Shown: positions 19,501 through 27,073 of the stretch, one piece after another
Position numbering within the stretch: the first letter of the stretch is position 1
Layout of the letters: each line of letters begins with the position of its first letter
Source of the DNA: DCFW01 sp963790715
Lineage (GTDB): Bacteria; Bacteroidota; Bacteroidia; Bacteroidales; Bacteroidaceae
Length of the DNA: 64,000 bases
Direction of reading: 5' to 3'
Assembly (NCBI GenBank): GCA_963790715.1
Contig: CAWBPN010000018.1
Coordinates: 992,001-1,056,000 of the forward strand
Translations under genes and position numbers: made by a program
Notes under the pieces: generated by a model
Told to the model about the DNA's origin: nothing
Databases searched by the model: none
Seen by the model: the letters and a program-made list of their open reading frames with translations, nothing else

Positions 19501-19547
19501 ATGGTGAGTGCTATCGCCAAGAATTTTACAAATCCTTTGTTTTGCAT
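16542..19547 (-). CDS. secDF: Protein translocase SecDF (SecD-SecF fusion)
   Basis: A 1001-residue inner-membrane protein that uses proton flow to help SecYEG export proteins. The SecD half carries GLDLKGGMDVILEV near residue 75, a large periplasmic domain and GIAVDANVLIYERTREEL near 575. The SecF half follows in the same chain, with MGIDFTGGRNYVVQFD near 710 and GYSMNDKVVIFDRVREY near 900. Twelve membrane segments are expected, six per half. The fused form is standard in Bacteroidetes. An alanine- and lysine-rich insert near residues 270-310 appears to be a family-variable linker. Confidence 0.96.
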   Translation of the reverse strand: MQNKGFVKFLAIALTIVCIFYLSFSVVTGYYNKKAADYAQGNQVKEQAYLDSLSQEKIWLGNYTLKDCREMEIGLGLDLKGGMDVILEVSVGDVMKTLANNNTNPAFNKALALAYQQSQNSRADFITLFANNFHQLAPGVRLSSIFATQQMKDKVTPNSSDSEVLKALRTEVEAAIVNSRNVLSARIDRFGVVQPNIQNLQDKMGRIMVELPGVQDPRRIEKLLQGSANLEFWETYDAKDITPYLNNIDASLKQMLEGNKAAKTDTTATASAAASSKTDSLTSILMKGKSKVAKHVASAAEKAARKEHPLLSILEPNQQGSGCIVGYVKATDTATVNKYLAIPAIKNQLPADLRLKWGNKAAEGDKTGTVFELYAIKCSSNDGKAPLDGSVITDAKDEFDNNGQQVVGMTMNSEGSRIWADLTKNNVGHCIAIVLDGYVYSAPNVNGEITGGRSSISGHFTPEEAKDLANVLKSGKMPAPAHIVQEDVIGPSLGQESINASILSFVFAILVLMIYMCLLYGFIPGMVANSALILNLFFTLGILASFQAALTLSGIAGMVLTLGIAVDANVLIYERTREELRAGLKVKEALHEGYKMAFSAIFDSNLTALITGVILLFFGTGPIRGFATTYIIGLIISFFTAVFVTRVIFEHFMSKDKWLNINFTPPVFGHMCENAHYNIIGNRGKAYIITAVILIGCATSFATRGLSMGIDFTGGRNYVVQFDKKVQPEQVRTLIASNFGKNASVSVIAIGTAGNQVRISTNYRIDENTPTIEQDIESKLYESIKPLLAHGVTLKSFINRDSKAGGYIVSSTKVGASVASDTTRSAIVAVLLSLVGIGLYILLRFKNISYSIGSVVALAVDACIVFGAFSIFWGILPFTLEIDQTFIAAILTVLGYSMNDKVVIFDRVREYFHRYKDENRKDLFNDSLNTTLSRTINTTTCTLLVLIFIFILGAESIRSFAFAMILGVFFGTLSTLFISSPIAFTVQEWQARRRAQKKLNK

Positions 19548-19602
19548 TTTTCTTAAGTTTTATATTTATATAATTATTATTTTCAAAATAAATAAACGCG
19601 TG

Positions 19603-19610
19603 CAAATATA
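19603..19610 (-). promoter_or_regulatory. Candidate -7 box for secDF
   Basis: TATATTTG on the minus strand, 56 bases ahead of the secDF start, matches TAnnTTTG. The -33 box is unclear. Confidence 0.45.
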
Positions 19611-19651
19611 GCTTTTTTTCCGATTTTACACCTTATTTAAAGGAAATATTT

Positions 19652-20755
19652 TTAAAAAGGAGCTATATATGTCCAAATTGGGTAGTGATCGGATGCATCA
19701 ATTTTGTTGTCTACCTCGCAATTGAATGTTGTCATATTGGGGCTGACCATTATGTTGTCAATACGGAAATAGAAATGGTTGCGGTTATATGATATTCCGA
19801 ACCCGAATCCCGATTCGGTGTATGCGTCTTTCAGTTTTTTCACTATCGTGCGGTGGGTGTATGATATTGGCGAGTCGTTGAAATCGCCGCATACAATGAT
19901 GTATTTGTTCTTGCAGTTATTGATGAATTTAGCCACCGAGTCTGCTTCAGCAGCTCTTATTCTTGAGGCGTCGGCCAACTTCCCGAACAGGAGTTTATAC
20001 CCCGACGGCACATTTTTACTGCTTGGGTTTTTAATCATGTCGGTATATACTTGTTTATCGTATTGTGTCAGCTTGTTCGATTCCAAATGGTTGTTTATCA
20101 ATGTAACCCGCTTACCGCGTATGTCCAATTCGTAAGCCTCCGATCCGTTGAATATGCTTTTGTACGGTAATGGTATTTCAGTCAATATCGGGAATTTTGA
20201 GAATACGGCCTGACGGTCTCTCAAATGCCCGTTGGTGAGGCATGTGTAGTAGTACGGATAATTGCCGAGCACTTTTCTTATGTCTTTTTCGCGCAAATGA
20301 TTGATGTCATCGGGCGGAGCGAATTCGAATTCTTGCAGGCAAACGATGTCGGCATGTTGGTTTTTTATGTAGTTCAACATCGGATTCATGTTTTGGCTTG
20401 AATCCTTTTCTTCATTATCAAAGCTCATCACGTTGTACGACAGTACTTTGATGCTGTATGGCGGGATTTCTTTTGTGCGGAAGTGAAAAGGTACTATATC
20501 TTTTATGGCTGAACCGCATACAAGTAGTGCCACAGCAGAAACAATTATATATTTCCAGTAAAATATAACCCAAAAGGCAACAAAACCTGCATTGATAAAT
20601 AAAAAGATACTGAAAAACAATCCTGTTGTCGATAGCAACGGGTGTATGTGCGGATTTACCAATGTCGGTGAATAACCGGAGAAAATCATCATAATTGCTG
20701 CTAATATGTTTATGAGCAACAGCACAATCCTGAATATTCTACCGAAATATTTCAT
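19652..20755 (-). CDS. Endonuclease/exonuclease/phosphatase family membrane protein
   Basis: A 367-residue protein with three N-terminal hydrophobic segments (to about residue 85) and a C-terminal EEP catalytic domain. The family's metal and catalytic motifs are present: CLQEFEF, NNHLESNK, VCGDFNDSPIS and SDHYPIWTYI. Such proteins hydrolyse phosphodiester bonds in nucleic acids or lipids; the substrate is not known here. It overlaps the upstream rhomboid gene by four bases (ATGA) and is probably translated with it. Confidence 0.85.
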   Translation of the reverse strand: MKYFGRIFRIVLLLINILAAIMMIFSGYSPTLVNPHIHPLLSTTGLFFSIFLFINAGFVAFWVIFYWKYIIVSAVALLVCGSAIKDIVPFHFRTKEIPPYSIKVLSYNVMSFDNEEKDSSQNMNPMLNYIKNQHADIVCLQEFEFAPPDDINHLREKDIRKVLGNYPYYYTCLTNGHLRDRQAVFSKFPILTEIPLPYKSIFNGSEAYELDIRGKRVTLINNHLESNKLTQYDKQVYTDMIKNPSSKNVPSGYKLLFGKLADASRIRAAEADSVAKFINNCKNKYIIVCGDFNDSPISYTHRTIVKKLKDAYTESGFGFGISYNRNHFYFRIDNIMVSPNMTTFNCEVDNKIDASDHYPIWTYIAPF

Positions 20756-21618
20756 TTGCGTTTACTTTCATCAAACAGCGCTTTTTTCTCTTCGCTTGTC
20801 AAGCTGTCGTATCCGGTTTGTTTCAACTTATCGAGTATCCTGTCTATCTCATCGTTTCGGGCTTTCTTACTTGCGTTATAGTCCCAATCGCTACGAGGTT
20901 TCGAAGAATGTATTTTCATCTTCGGCTTTTTGTGAACGCCGAGACGGCTGAAGAAGTCGAATATTGAGTTTATCCACTTAACTATATCATGACCGCGGCG
21001 AAGTTGTGCTGTAAACAACCATCCTACAAGTGCTCCGCCTATGTGAGCTATTTCTCCCCCGGAATTGTTTCCGGACACCAGCAACACCGATATAAGCACC
21101 ATTGCGCCGGCAACATATTTCATTTTTACGGAACCGATAAACAACATGTTTATGTGATAATTCGGTATGGCTACGGCTGTAGCAACGATGATGGCCATAA
21201 TTGCAGCCGAAGCCCCCACCAATGTCGCATTCGGCAGAAAAGTGCCAGATAATATGAAAAACGCTCCTCCGGTAATTCCTCCGAGAATATATAGCCCGCG
21301 TAAATGCCTTGCCGAAAAGGTGGTTAAGAACAGTTCTCCGAACCAGTAAAGGCATAGCATATTAAATAATATATGCCATATTCCTGCATGCACAAACATG
21401 TATGTAATCAGAGTCCATGGGCGGGTTAGCAATATGAGAGGCGATGAAGGCAGGGCAAGATACGATTCGCAAGTATACGAGATATATGATCCGCAGAGTT
21501 TATCTACGAACTGTAGCAGAGCAATTACCAAAAATACACCTATATTAATATAAATCAGCTGTATTTGTATTGCACCCTGCTTAAACTTGTTTTTTATATC
21601 AGAAATAATAGTTCCCAT
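20752..21618 (-). CDS. Rhomboid family intramembrane serine protease (second of pair)
   Basis: A six-segment membrane protein of the rhomboid family, which cleaves substrates inside the lipid bilayer. The Ser and His positions are seen in LVGASAAIMA and EIAHIGGALVGW; the usual GxSG is GxSA here. A soluble tail of about 70 residues (SDWDYNASKKARNDEIDRIL...) follows the membrane core, as in other Bacteroidetes members. The frame is open back to 21651, but the ATG at 21618 (MGTIISDIKNKF) is preferred. It overlaps the first rhomboid gene by about 20 bases. Confidence 0.85.
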   Translation of the reverse strand: MGTIISDIKNKFKQGAIQIQLIYINIGVFLVIALLQFVDKLCGSYISYTCESYLALPSSPLILLTRPWTLITYMFVHAGIWHILFNMLCLYWFGELFLTTFSARHLRGLYILGGITGGAFFILSGTFLPNATLVGASAAIMAIIVATAVAIPNYHINMLFIGSVKMKYVAGAMVLISVLLVSGNNSGGEIAHIGGALVGWLFTAQLRRGHDIVKWINSIFDFFSRLGVHKKPKMKIHSSKPRSDWDYNASKKARNDEIDRILDKLKQTGYDSLTSEEKKALFDESKRK

Positions 21619-22279
21619 TTTTTTTATCTTTCCTCTTCCAATATAACACAAGTATCAGACCAAACAACATGCCGCCGACATGTGCAAAGTGAGCCACATT
21701 GTCTCCTGAGGAGTTCAACAGTCCCAGTCCTAATTCAAGTATTGCATATCCGGCTACAAAATACTTTGCTTTTATAGGTATCGGTATTGGTATGATAAAT
21801 AATTTCTCATTAGGCAGCAGTACCCCGAAAGCAATTAATATTCCGTAAACGGCACCGCTTGCTCCTACGGTTGTCATATAGTTCAGATATTCACTCATTG
21901 AGATGATGCTTGAACCTATGTTAACGGTAGAGTAGTGAGAAAGAGTTGTTGCATATTCGATATATTGTACGCCTTCCTGCATAAGTCCTGCACCGATGCC
22001 GCTAACCATATATAGTATCAGAAAGCGTTTCGGCCCCCAAATATTTTCCAATATACGTCCGAACATCCACAGGGCAAACATGTTGAAGAAGATATGGGAA
22101 AAACCTTCATGCAAAAACATGTAAGTTATTATTTGGTATAGCTTGAATTTACTTGCCAAAAAAAAGTGTAATCCACATAAATCATTTAAGTCGATTCCAT
22201 ATTTGGCTACAACTATACTACCGAAAAAGCAGAGTATGTTGATAATTAGTAAATTCTTTGTAACAGTGGGCAAATTTCT
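21599..22279 (-). CDS. Rhomboid family intramembrane serine protease (first of pair)
   Basis: A rhomboid protease with the canonical motif VGASGAVYGILIAFG holding the catalytic Ser, and the catalytic His in AHFAHVGGMLFG. HEGFSHIFFNMFALWMFG is the conserved early helix. The ATG at 22279 (MRNLPTVTKNLL) is preferred to the upstream ATG at 22315 because the additional residues are arginine-rich and not family-like. It is the first gene of a rhomboid-rhomboid-EEP operon. Confidence 0.88.
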   Translation of the reverse strand, partial: RNLPTVTKNLLIINILCFFGSIVVAKYGIDLNDLCGLHFFLASKFKLYQIITYMFLHEGFSHIFFNMFALWMFGRILENIWGPKRFLILYMVSGIGAGLMQEGVQYIEYATTLSHYSTVNIGSSIISMSEYLNYMTTVGASGAVYGILIAFGVLLPNEKLFIIPIPIPIKAKYFVAGYAILELGLGLLNSSGDNVAHFAHVGGMLFGLILVLYWKRKDKKNGNYYF

Positions 22280-22400
22280 CATTAATATATTTCTACGTCT
22301 AAAATTCAGTGGCAAATGTACTATTTTTTTTTAAAACGGCTGCAAAATGACCTTTTCTATTCATTTTTTTAGGGAAAACCTTGATTTTTTTTTGAAAAAG

Positions 22401-22431
22401 TTTGATATATTAATTTGTAGTTATATATTTG
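22401..22431 (+). promoter_or_regulatory. Promoter of the HU gene
   Basis: TTTG (22401-22404), a 19-base spacer and TATATTTG (22424-22431) match the Bacteroidetes promoter consensus exactly. The start of transcription would lie about 55 bases before the HU start codon. Confidence 0.8.
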
Positions 22432-22491
22432 CAAGTATATTTTCAAAACAATTAATTTATAAACTTATATTTCTAATTTAAATCAACTATC

Positions 22492-22764
22492 ATGAATAAG
22501 ACAGAACTTATCAGTGCGGTAGCAGCAGAATCAGGCTTAACAAAAGCTGATTCCAAGAAAGCAATCGAAGCATTTGCTTCAAGTATTTCAAGCGCTCTTA
22601 AAAAGGGTGACAAAGTAGCTTTAATAGGCTTTGGAACTTTTTCTGTAAGTGCAAGAGCTTCAAGAAAAGGTATTAATCCTGCAACAAAGCAAGCAATTAC
22701 TATCCCTGCAAAGAAGGTAGTTAAATTCAAAGCCGGTGCAGAATTAGCTGACAGCGTAAAATAG
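22492..22764 (+). CDS. HU-family DNA-binding protein
   Basis: A 90-residue nucleoid protein. Two N-terminal helices (MNKTELISAVAAESGLTKADSKKAIEAF) are followed by GFGTFSVSARASRKGINPATKQ, the DNA-embracing arms, and KVVKFKAGAELADSV. HU dimers bend and compact DNA. It stands alone between its own promoter and a terminator. Confidence 0.95.
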   Translation: MNKTELISAVAAESGLTKADSKKAIEAFASSISSALKKGDKVALIGFGTFSVSARASRKGINPATKQAITIPAKKVVKFKAGAELADSVK

Positions 22765-22785
22765 GATACTGAAATAGATTGTTTG

Positions 22786-22824
22786 AAAAAGGGAGTTGCA
22801 AAGGATTTGCATCTCCTTTTTTTT
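22786..22824 (+). terminator. Terminator after the HU gene
   Basis: A stem of about 12 bp (GGGAGTTGCAAA against TTTGCATCTCC, one mismatch) is followed by eight Ts. The right arm also holds the -33 box of the argS promoter, so terminator and promoter overlap. Confidence 0.85.
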
Positions 22825-22834
22825 AGTACCTTTG
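22806..22834 (+). promoter_or_regulatory. Promoter of argS
   Basis: TTTG (22806-22809) and TACCTTTG (22827-22834) are separated by 17 bases, slightly shorter than usual. The start codon of argS is 40 bases downstream. Confidence 0.6.
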
Positions 22835-22874
22835 CAGCTCGATGTATTAATAATGTGTATAAATAAACTGAAAT

Positions 22875-24671
22875 ATGAATATTGAAGAAAAAATCACCGA
22901 TTCAATTATAAATGCCATTGATGCTCTCTATCACCAAAAGGTGCCTGCTGCACAGGTAACGCTGCAAAAGACCAAGAAAGAGTTTGAAGGCCAATATACA
23001 TTCGTCGTTTTTCCTTTTTTGCGTATTTCTCATAAGAAACCTGAGGTCACTGCTACTGAAATCGGGGATTATTTGATAAAAAACGAGGACGCCGTAGACA
23101 GATTCAATGTTATCAACGGTTTCCTTAATCTTGTAATTGCTTCGTCGTATTGGGTGGATATGCTCAATGCCATTCATGGTGATGAACAATACGGTTTTGT
23201 AAAAGCAGGTGAAAGTTCACCGCTTGTGATGATTGAATATTCATCTCCAAATACAAATAAACCTCTTCACTTGGGGCATGTGCGTAATAATCTGCTTGGC
23301 AGTGCCTTGTCAAACATCATGAAAGCCAATGGCAACAAGGTTATTAAGACGAACATCGTCAACGATCGCGGTATCCATATATGTAAGTCCATGCTGGCTT
23401 GGCTTAAGTACGGCAACGGTGAGACTCCTGAATCTTCCGGCAAAAAGGGTGATCATTTGGTAGGTGACTACTATGTGGCTTTCGACAAACACTATAAGGC
23501 TGAGGTAAAGCAACTTATGGAAGAAAAACATCTTACGCAGGAAGAAGCCGAAGTTCAGTCGCCGTTGATGAACGAAGCGCGCCAAATGTTGGTTAAGTGG
23601 GAAGCCGGTGATCCTAAGATTCGTACCCTCTGGAAAAAGATGAACGAGTGGGTCTATGCCGGTTTTGATGAAACATATCGTAAGTTGGGTGTCACTTTTG
23701 ATAAAATATATTACGAATCCAATACGTATCTTGAAGGTAAACGCAAGGTGGAAGAGGGGCTTAAGAAGGGGCTTTTCTTTAAAAAGGAAGACGGTTCCGT
23801 ATGGGCAGATCTCACTAATGACGGGCTTGATCAAAAATTGCTGCTCCGTTCCGACGGTACATCCGTGTATATGACACAGGACATCGGTACTGCCGAAATG
23901 CGTTTCTCCGATTATCCTATTGACAAGATGATATACGTGGTAGGTAACGAACAGAATTATCATTTTCAGGTACTTTCCATTTTGCTTGATCGTCTCGGGT
24001 TCAAATGGGGCAAAGACCTTGTACATTTTTCATACGGTATGGTGGAGTTGCCTGAGGGCAAGATGAAGTCGCGTGAAGGTACGGTTGTAGATGCCGATGA
24101 TCTTATTGCCGGCATGGTAGAGACTGCAAAAGAAACTTCGGCAGAGTTGGGCAAACTTGACGGTTGTACCAAGGAAGAAGCCGATGAGATTTCACGCATA
24201 GTAGGAATGGGAGCATTGAAATATTTTATTCTTAAAGTAGATGCCCGCAAGAACATGCTCTTCAATCCCAAAGAATCAATAGATTTCAACGGCAACACCG
24301 GTCCTTTCATTCAATATACTTATGCCCGCATTCAATCGGTATTGCGCAAGGCAGAGGGTGAGGCTATAGATATTCCGGCAACCTTGCCTACTAATATAGA
24401 AATAAATGAAAAGGAGCAAAACCTTATTCAGCTGCTATTTGATTTTGCCGAAGTGGTAAAGCAAGCCGGCAAAGATTACAATCCTTCAGCCATAGCCAAC
24501 TACACTTATGATTTGGTGAAAGAGTATAACCAGTTTTATCACGACTATAGCATTCTGCACGAAGAAAACAAAGATGTGAAAGTCTTACGCTTGGTACTTT
24601 CCGCTACAATCGGTAAGGTAATAAAATCAGCCATGGGGTTGTTGGGTATAGAAGTACCTGACAGAATGTAA
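22875..24671 (+). CDS. argS: Arginine--tRNA ligase
   Basis: It charges tRNA-Arg. The class I signature HLGH is at residues 132-135 and the KMSKS-like loop is GKMKSREGT near 395. The N-terminal additional domain (residues 1-110) and the C-terminal anticodon-binding helices (from about 480) are complete. The 598-residue length is normal. The gene has its own promoter and terminator. Confidence 0.97.
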   Translation: MNIEEKITDSIINAIDALYHQKVPAAQVTLQKTKKEFEGQYTFVVFPFLRISHKKPEVTATEIGDYLIKNEDAVDRFNVINGFLNLVIASSYWVDMLNAIHGDEQYGFVKAGESSPLVMIEYSSPNTNKPLHLGHVRNNLLGSALSNIMKANGNKVIKTNIVNDRGIHICKSMLAWLKYGNGETPESSGKKGDHLVGDYYVAFDKHYKAEVKQLMEEKHLTQEEAEVQSPLMNEARQMLVKWEAGDPKIRTLWKKMNEWVYAGFDETYRKLGVTFDKIYYESNTYLEGKRKVEEGLKKGLFFKKEDGSVWADLTNDGLDQKLLLRSDGTSVYMTQDIGTAEMRFSDYPIDKMIYVVGNEQNYHFQVLSILLDRLGFKWGKDLVHFSYGMVELPEGKMKSREGTVVDADDLIAGMVETAKETSAELGKLDGCTKEEADEISRIVGMGALKYFILKVDARKNMLFNPKESIDFNGNTGPFIQYTYARIQSVLRKAEGEAIDIPATLPTNIEINEKEQNLIQLLFDFAEVVKQAGKDYNPSAIANYTYDLVKEYNQFYHDYSILHEENKDVKVLRLVLSATIGKVIKSAMGLLGIEVPDRM

Positions 24672-24696
24672 ATGATGTTTGACTTTATATCATTAT

Positions 24697-24739
24697 AAAA
24701 ATATGGGACGCCTCTTAACTTGGCGTCCCATATTTTTTT
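24697..24739. terminator. Terminator after argS
   Basis: The arms AATATGGGACGCC and GGCGTCCCATATT pair perfectly around an eight-base loop and are flanked by A and T runs, giving a strong rho-independent terminator usable on both strands. Confidence 0.9.
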
Positions 24740-24806
24740 ATTTACAATATTTTGTATTAGTAAGTATAACTACATATTTACATAATTAATGAATATAACC
24801 AAAAAA

Positions 24807-25331
24807 TCTCAGTCCCAAAACAACCCCTTTCCCCCTTTCCCGGTACACCCCTAAACTCATGCTTAAAGCCTTTATTAATCGACATTACAGGTGGTAAAAA
24901 TACGCGTTAAATAAACCAAATGATACCTTAATAAACCTTTCGCCAAAATACTATGCATCTGATTTAAAGGCTTTTGTATTTTTCATCTTGTCTCAATTTT
25001 GTCCCACCTGGGACAAACTGGAACAACCTTAAATTAACTTCAGCAAAATTAACTTTTAGGTCGTCCCAATTTTGTCCATGTGGGACGAAAAAATAATGTC
25101 TACGTAAATTAAATTTTACTGTTGCCATTTCCTGCCTTTCTCTATATACTACTGACACTTATTTATTTATATTTATTATTAATATAATATTATATTAATG
25201 TTATAATATATATAATAAATAAAGTATAGGATTTTAACTAATAGGATTTTGAGATAAGAAATGGTTAGTGTTGATAGTATGTGAGTTACGACGTTTAAAA
25301 AGGGGGGAAAGGTACTGATCTGGGACTGAGA
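24807..25331. mobile_element. MITE-like non-coding element with about 30-bp imperfect terminal inverted repeats
   Basis: The two ends carry the perfect inverted 11-mer TCTCAGTCCCA (24807-24817; complement at 25321-25331), followed on both sides after ten bases by TTTCCCCC and a T run. The element is 525 bp and has no convincing gene. Two internal palindromes also use the GTCCCA/TGGGAC hexamer (24998-25017 and 25061-25088), giving six copies in the element. A minus-strand frame inside (about 24964-25158) begins MATVKFNLRR after an upstream stretch, which faintly resembles an integrase N-terminus, but this is weak. No target-site duplication was recognised. The reading as a mobile element is an inference. 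Confidence 0.5.
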
Positions 25332-25540
25332 ATCGGCGTTAAATTTCATAGTGCTAATAAAAGCAAACATATCTTACATTAACAAAGGGATAGATAGAAG
25401 CCGTTTGGAACACTCTGGGAAAGCATCGCCAACACTCTGAGTTACAGACAGAAAAGCTCTGGGAAACAATATGTTTCCCAGAGCTTTTCTAATGGAGAAT
25501 GTAATCAATCAAGACTGATTTTCGTGTTTTTTCCACATTT
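25332..25540. other. Non-coding region before rhuM with a repeat shared with the 41.2 kb locus
   Basis: This 209-base stretch holds two copies of AACACTCTG (25409 and 25431), the block TCTGGGAAAGC (25414-25424), and a perfect hairpin at 25450-25490. A close relative of the TCTGGGAAAGC block occurs at 41194-41204. No reading frame is convincing. Confidence 0.5.
25450..25490. terminator. Perfect hairpin AGAAAAGCTCTGGGAAAC upstream of rhuM
   Basis: An 18-bp perfect inverted repeat (25450-25467 and 25473-25490) with a five-base loop, extendable by one pair. It has a terminator-like stem but only a short T run, and it lies 50 bases before rhuM, so it may act on rhuM expression or be part of a repeat element. 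Confidence 0.55.
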
Positions 25541-26556
25541 ATGGATGATAAGGGTAATATTATAATATATCAGTCGGATGACGGTAGTGTAAAATTGGAT
25601 GTTCGTCTCGAAGATGAAACGGTATGGCTGACGCAGAGTCAGATAGGGCAATTGTTTGGTAAGAGGCGATCAACGATCACAGAACACATTTTAAATATTT
25701 TCAAAGAGGGCGAACTGGATGCAAAAGTGGTATGTCGGAATTTCCGACATACCACTCAACATGGTGCTGTAGAGGACAAAACGCAATCGAAAGAGGTGAT
25801 TTTATACAACCTTGATGTGATTATTTCTGTCGGTTACAGAGTAAAATCAATTCAGGAAACTCGTTTCCGTCAATGGGCTACTCAGCGTTTGCATGAATAT
25901 ATTATAAAAGGATTTACCATGGACGATGAACGATTGAAAAATCTTGGCGGTGGGAAGTATTGGAAAGAACTACTTGACCGCATAAAAGATATTCGTTCTT
26001 CGGAGAAAGTGCTTTATCGACAAGTGCTTGACCTATATGCCACAAGTGTTGACTATGACCCGCATTCCAATGTATCAATTGATTTTTTCAAGATTGTTCA
26101 GAACAAGTTGCATTATGCCGCTCATGGTCATACGGCACGGCTGCAGAAATAATTTATGAACGTGCAGATGCCAACAAACCGTTTATGGGATTGACGACGT
26201 TTAGTGGTGAACTCCCAACTATTAATGACATTAAGGTTGCTAAGAATTATCTTTCGGTAGATGAAATGAAGATATTGAATAATCTTGTATCCGGATATTT
26301 CGACTTTGCCGAAATTCAGGCAATGCGTCATACACCGGTGTATATGAAAGATTATATCCGTCAGCTTGATAGCATTTTGTCTTCGACCGGTGAAAAACTA
26401 TTGACAGATGCCGGTAGTGTCAGTCATAAGCAAGCTATGGAAAAAGCATTGGCAGAATACCGTAAGTATCAGTTAAAGACGCTTTCACCGGTTGAGCATG
26501 ATTACCTGGAAGCCATAAAAAATTTGGAAAAGGAAGTCAAAAAGGATGGGAGTTAA
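25541..26556 (+). pseudogene. rhuM: RhuM-family protein, frameshifted by a 5-bp tandem duplication
   Basis: RhuM-like proteins (named from a Salmonella pathogenicity island) are widespread accessory proteins of unclear function. The first frame (25541-26152) covers the N-terminal DNA-binding-like part (VWLTQSQIGQLFGKRRSTITEHI) and the RFRQWATQRLHEYI core. It then shifts: the bases ACGGC occur twice in a row (26132-26141), and removing one copy joins HYAAHGHTA directly to AEIIYERADANKPFMGL in the next frame, which continues to 26556 with the normal family C-terminus. The mutation is therefore a recent single event in an otherwise intact gene of about 337 residues. A sequencing or assembly error, or slippage-based switching, are alternatives. 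Confidence 0.85.
25726..25756. repeat. 31-bp palindrome inside rhuM
   Basis: The arms AGTGGTATGTCGGAA (25726-25740) and TTCCGACATACCACT (25742-25756) are perfect complements around a single T. It encodes part of VVCRNFRHTTQH, a conserved stretch of the family, so it may be fixed by protein sequence in part. Confidence 0.8.
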
Positions 26557-26844
26557 AAAGATAATAATATAGGAAGCAATTTAAGCAAAGCGAGATAAAT
26601 ACAATAAATTCATATTCCTTTTGTTTTGTCTTAGACAAATAAAGTAAGTAAAGCATTTATAATAACGACAGCAATTCCAATGCCAAATAAAGCAGAGTAG
26701 TTTACTTTCAAAATTCATTACTCCTAATGATATAATATATTCTTTAATGATAGAAATGTTTTCCAAGTTATTTATAAACAAAAAAGCAGTCACGATAATC
26801 TCATAGTAGCCGCCATAAATTTTCATACAAAATGAATGAATAAG
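26557..26844. other. Gap holding a possible frameshifted small membrane-protein gene (minus strand)
   Basis: On the minus strand a frame from 26826 encodes MKIYGGYYEIIVTAFLF... then loses its hydrophobic pattern near 26708, while the neighbouring frame continues as VNYSALFGIGIAVVIINALL to a stop at about 26629. Joined, they would give a protein of about 65 residues with two membrane segments. This could be a decayed small gene beside the decayed rhuM; support is weak. Confidence 0.25.
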
Positions 26845-26918
26845 TAGCGGGGCTGAGACTTGAACTCAGGACCTCATGATTATGAATCATGCGCTCTAAC
26901 CGGCTGAGCTATCCCGCC
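26845..26918 (-). tRNA. tRNA-Met (CAT)
   Basis: A 74-nt tRNA with D-arm GCTCAGCCGGTTAGAGC, anticodon loop TTCATAA giving CAT, and T-arm CTGAGTTCAAGTCTCAG. The general pattern suits the elongator tRNA-Met, though a tRNA-Ile with modified CAT cannot be fully excluded. The acceptor stem has a G-T pair at 1-72 and an A-C mismatch at 7-66. Confidence 0.9.
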
Positions 26919-26934
26919 AAAATCAAATGCGGTG

Positions 26935-26965
26935 CAAAAGTAGGCCAAAAATGCGAACATACAAA
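26935..26965 (-). promoter_or_regulatory. Promoter of tRNA-Met
   Basis: On the minus strand TTTG (26962-26965), a 19-base spacer and TACTTTTG (26935-26942) match the Bacteroidetes consensus; transcription would start close to the tRNA 5' end. Confidence 0.75.
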
Positions 26966-27073
26966 ACTTTTAAGTACTTTTTTTATTTTCTTGTATTTAA
27001 GCATTGTGTTTGAAGAAAAAATTGTAATATTGCGACTGAATAATACTCACACTTTATAGCTCTGTTTAATACA

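Noticed and set aside
23310..24026. Minus-strand open frame of 238 codons within argS
   Set aside because: It is the complement of a conserved tRNA ligase coding region and shows no independent signature.
24964..25158. Minus-strand frame beginning near MATVKFNLRR that could be an integrase N-terminus
   Set aside because: Only about ten residues resemble an integrase start and the remainder is encoded by palindromic repeat DNA; no catalytic domain is present.
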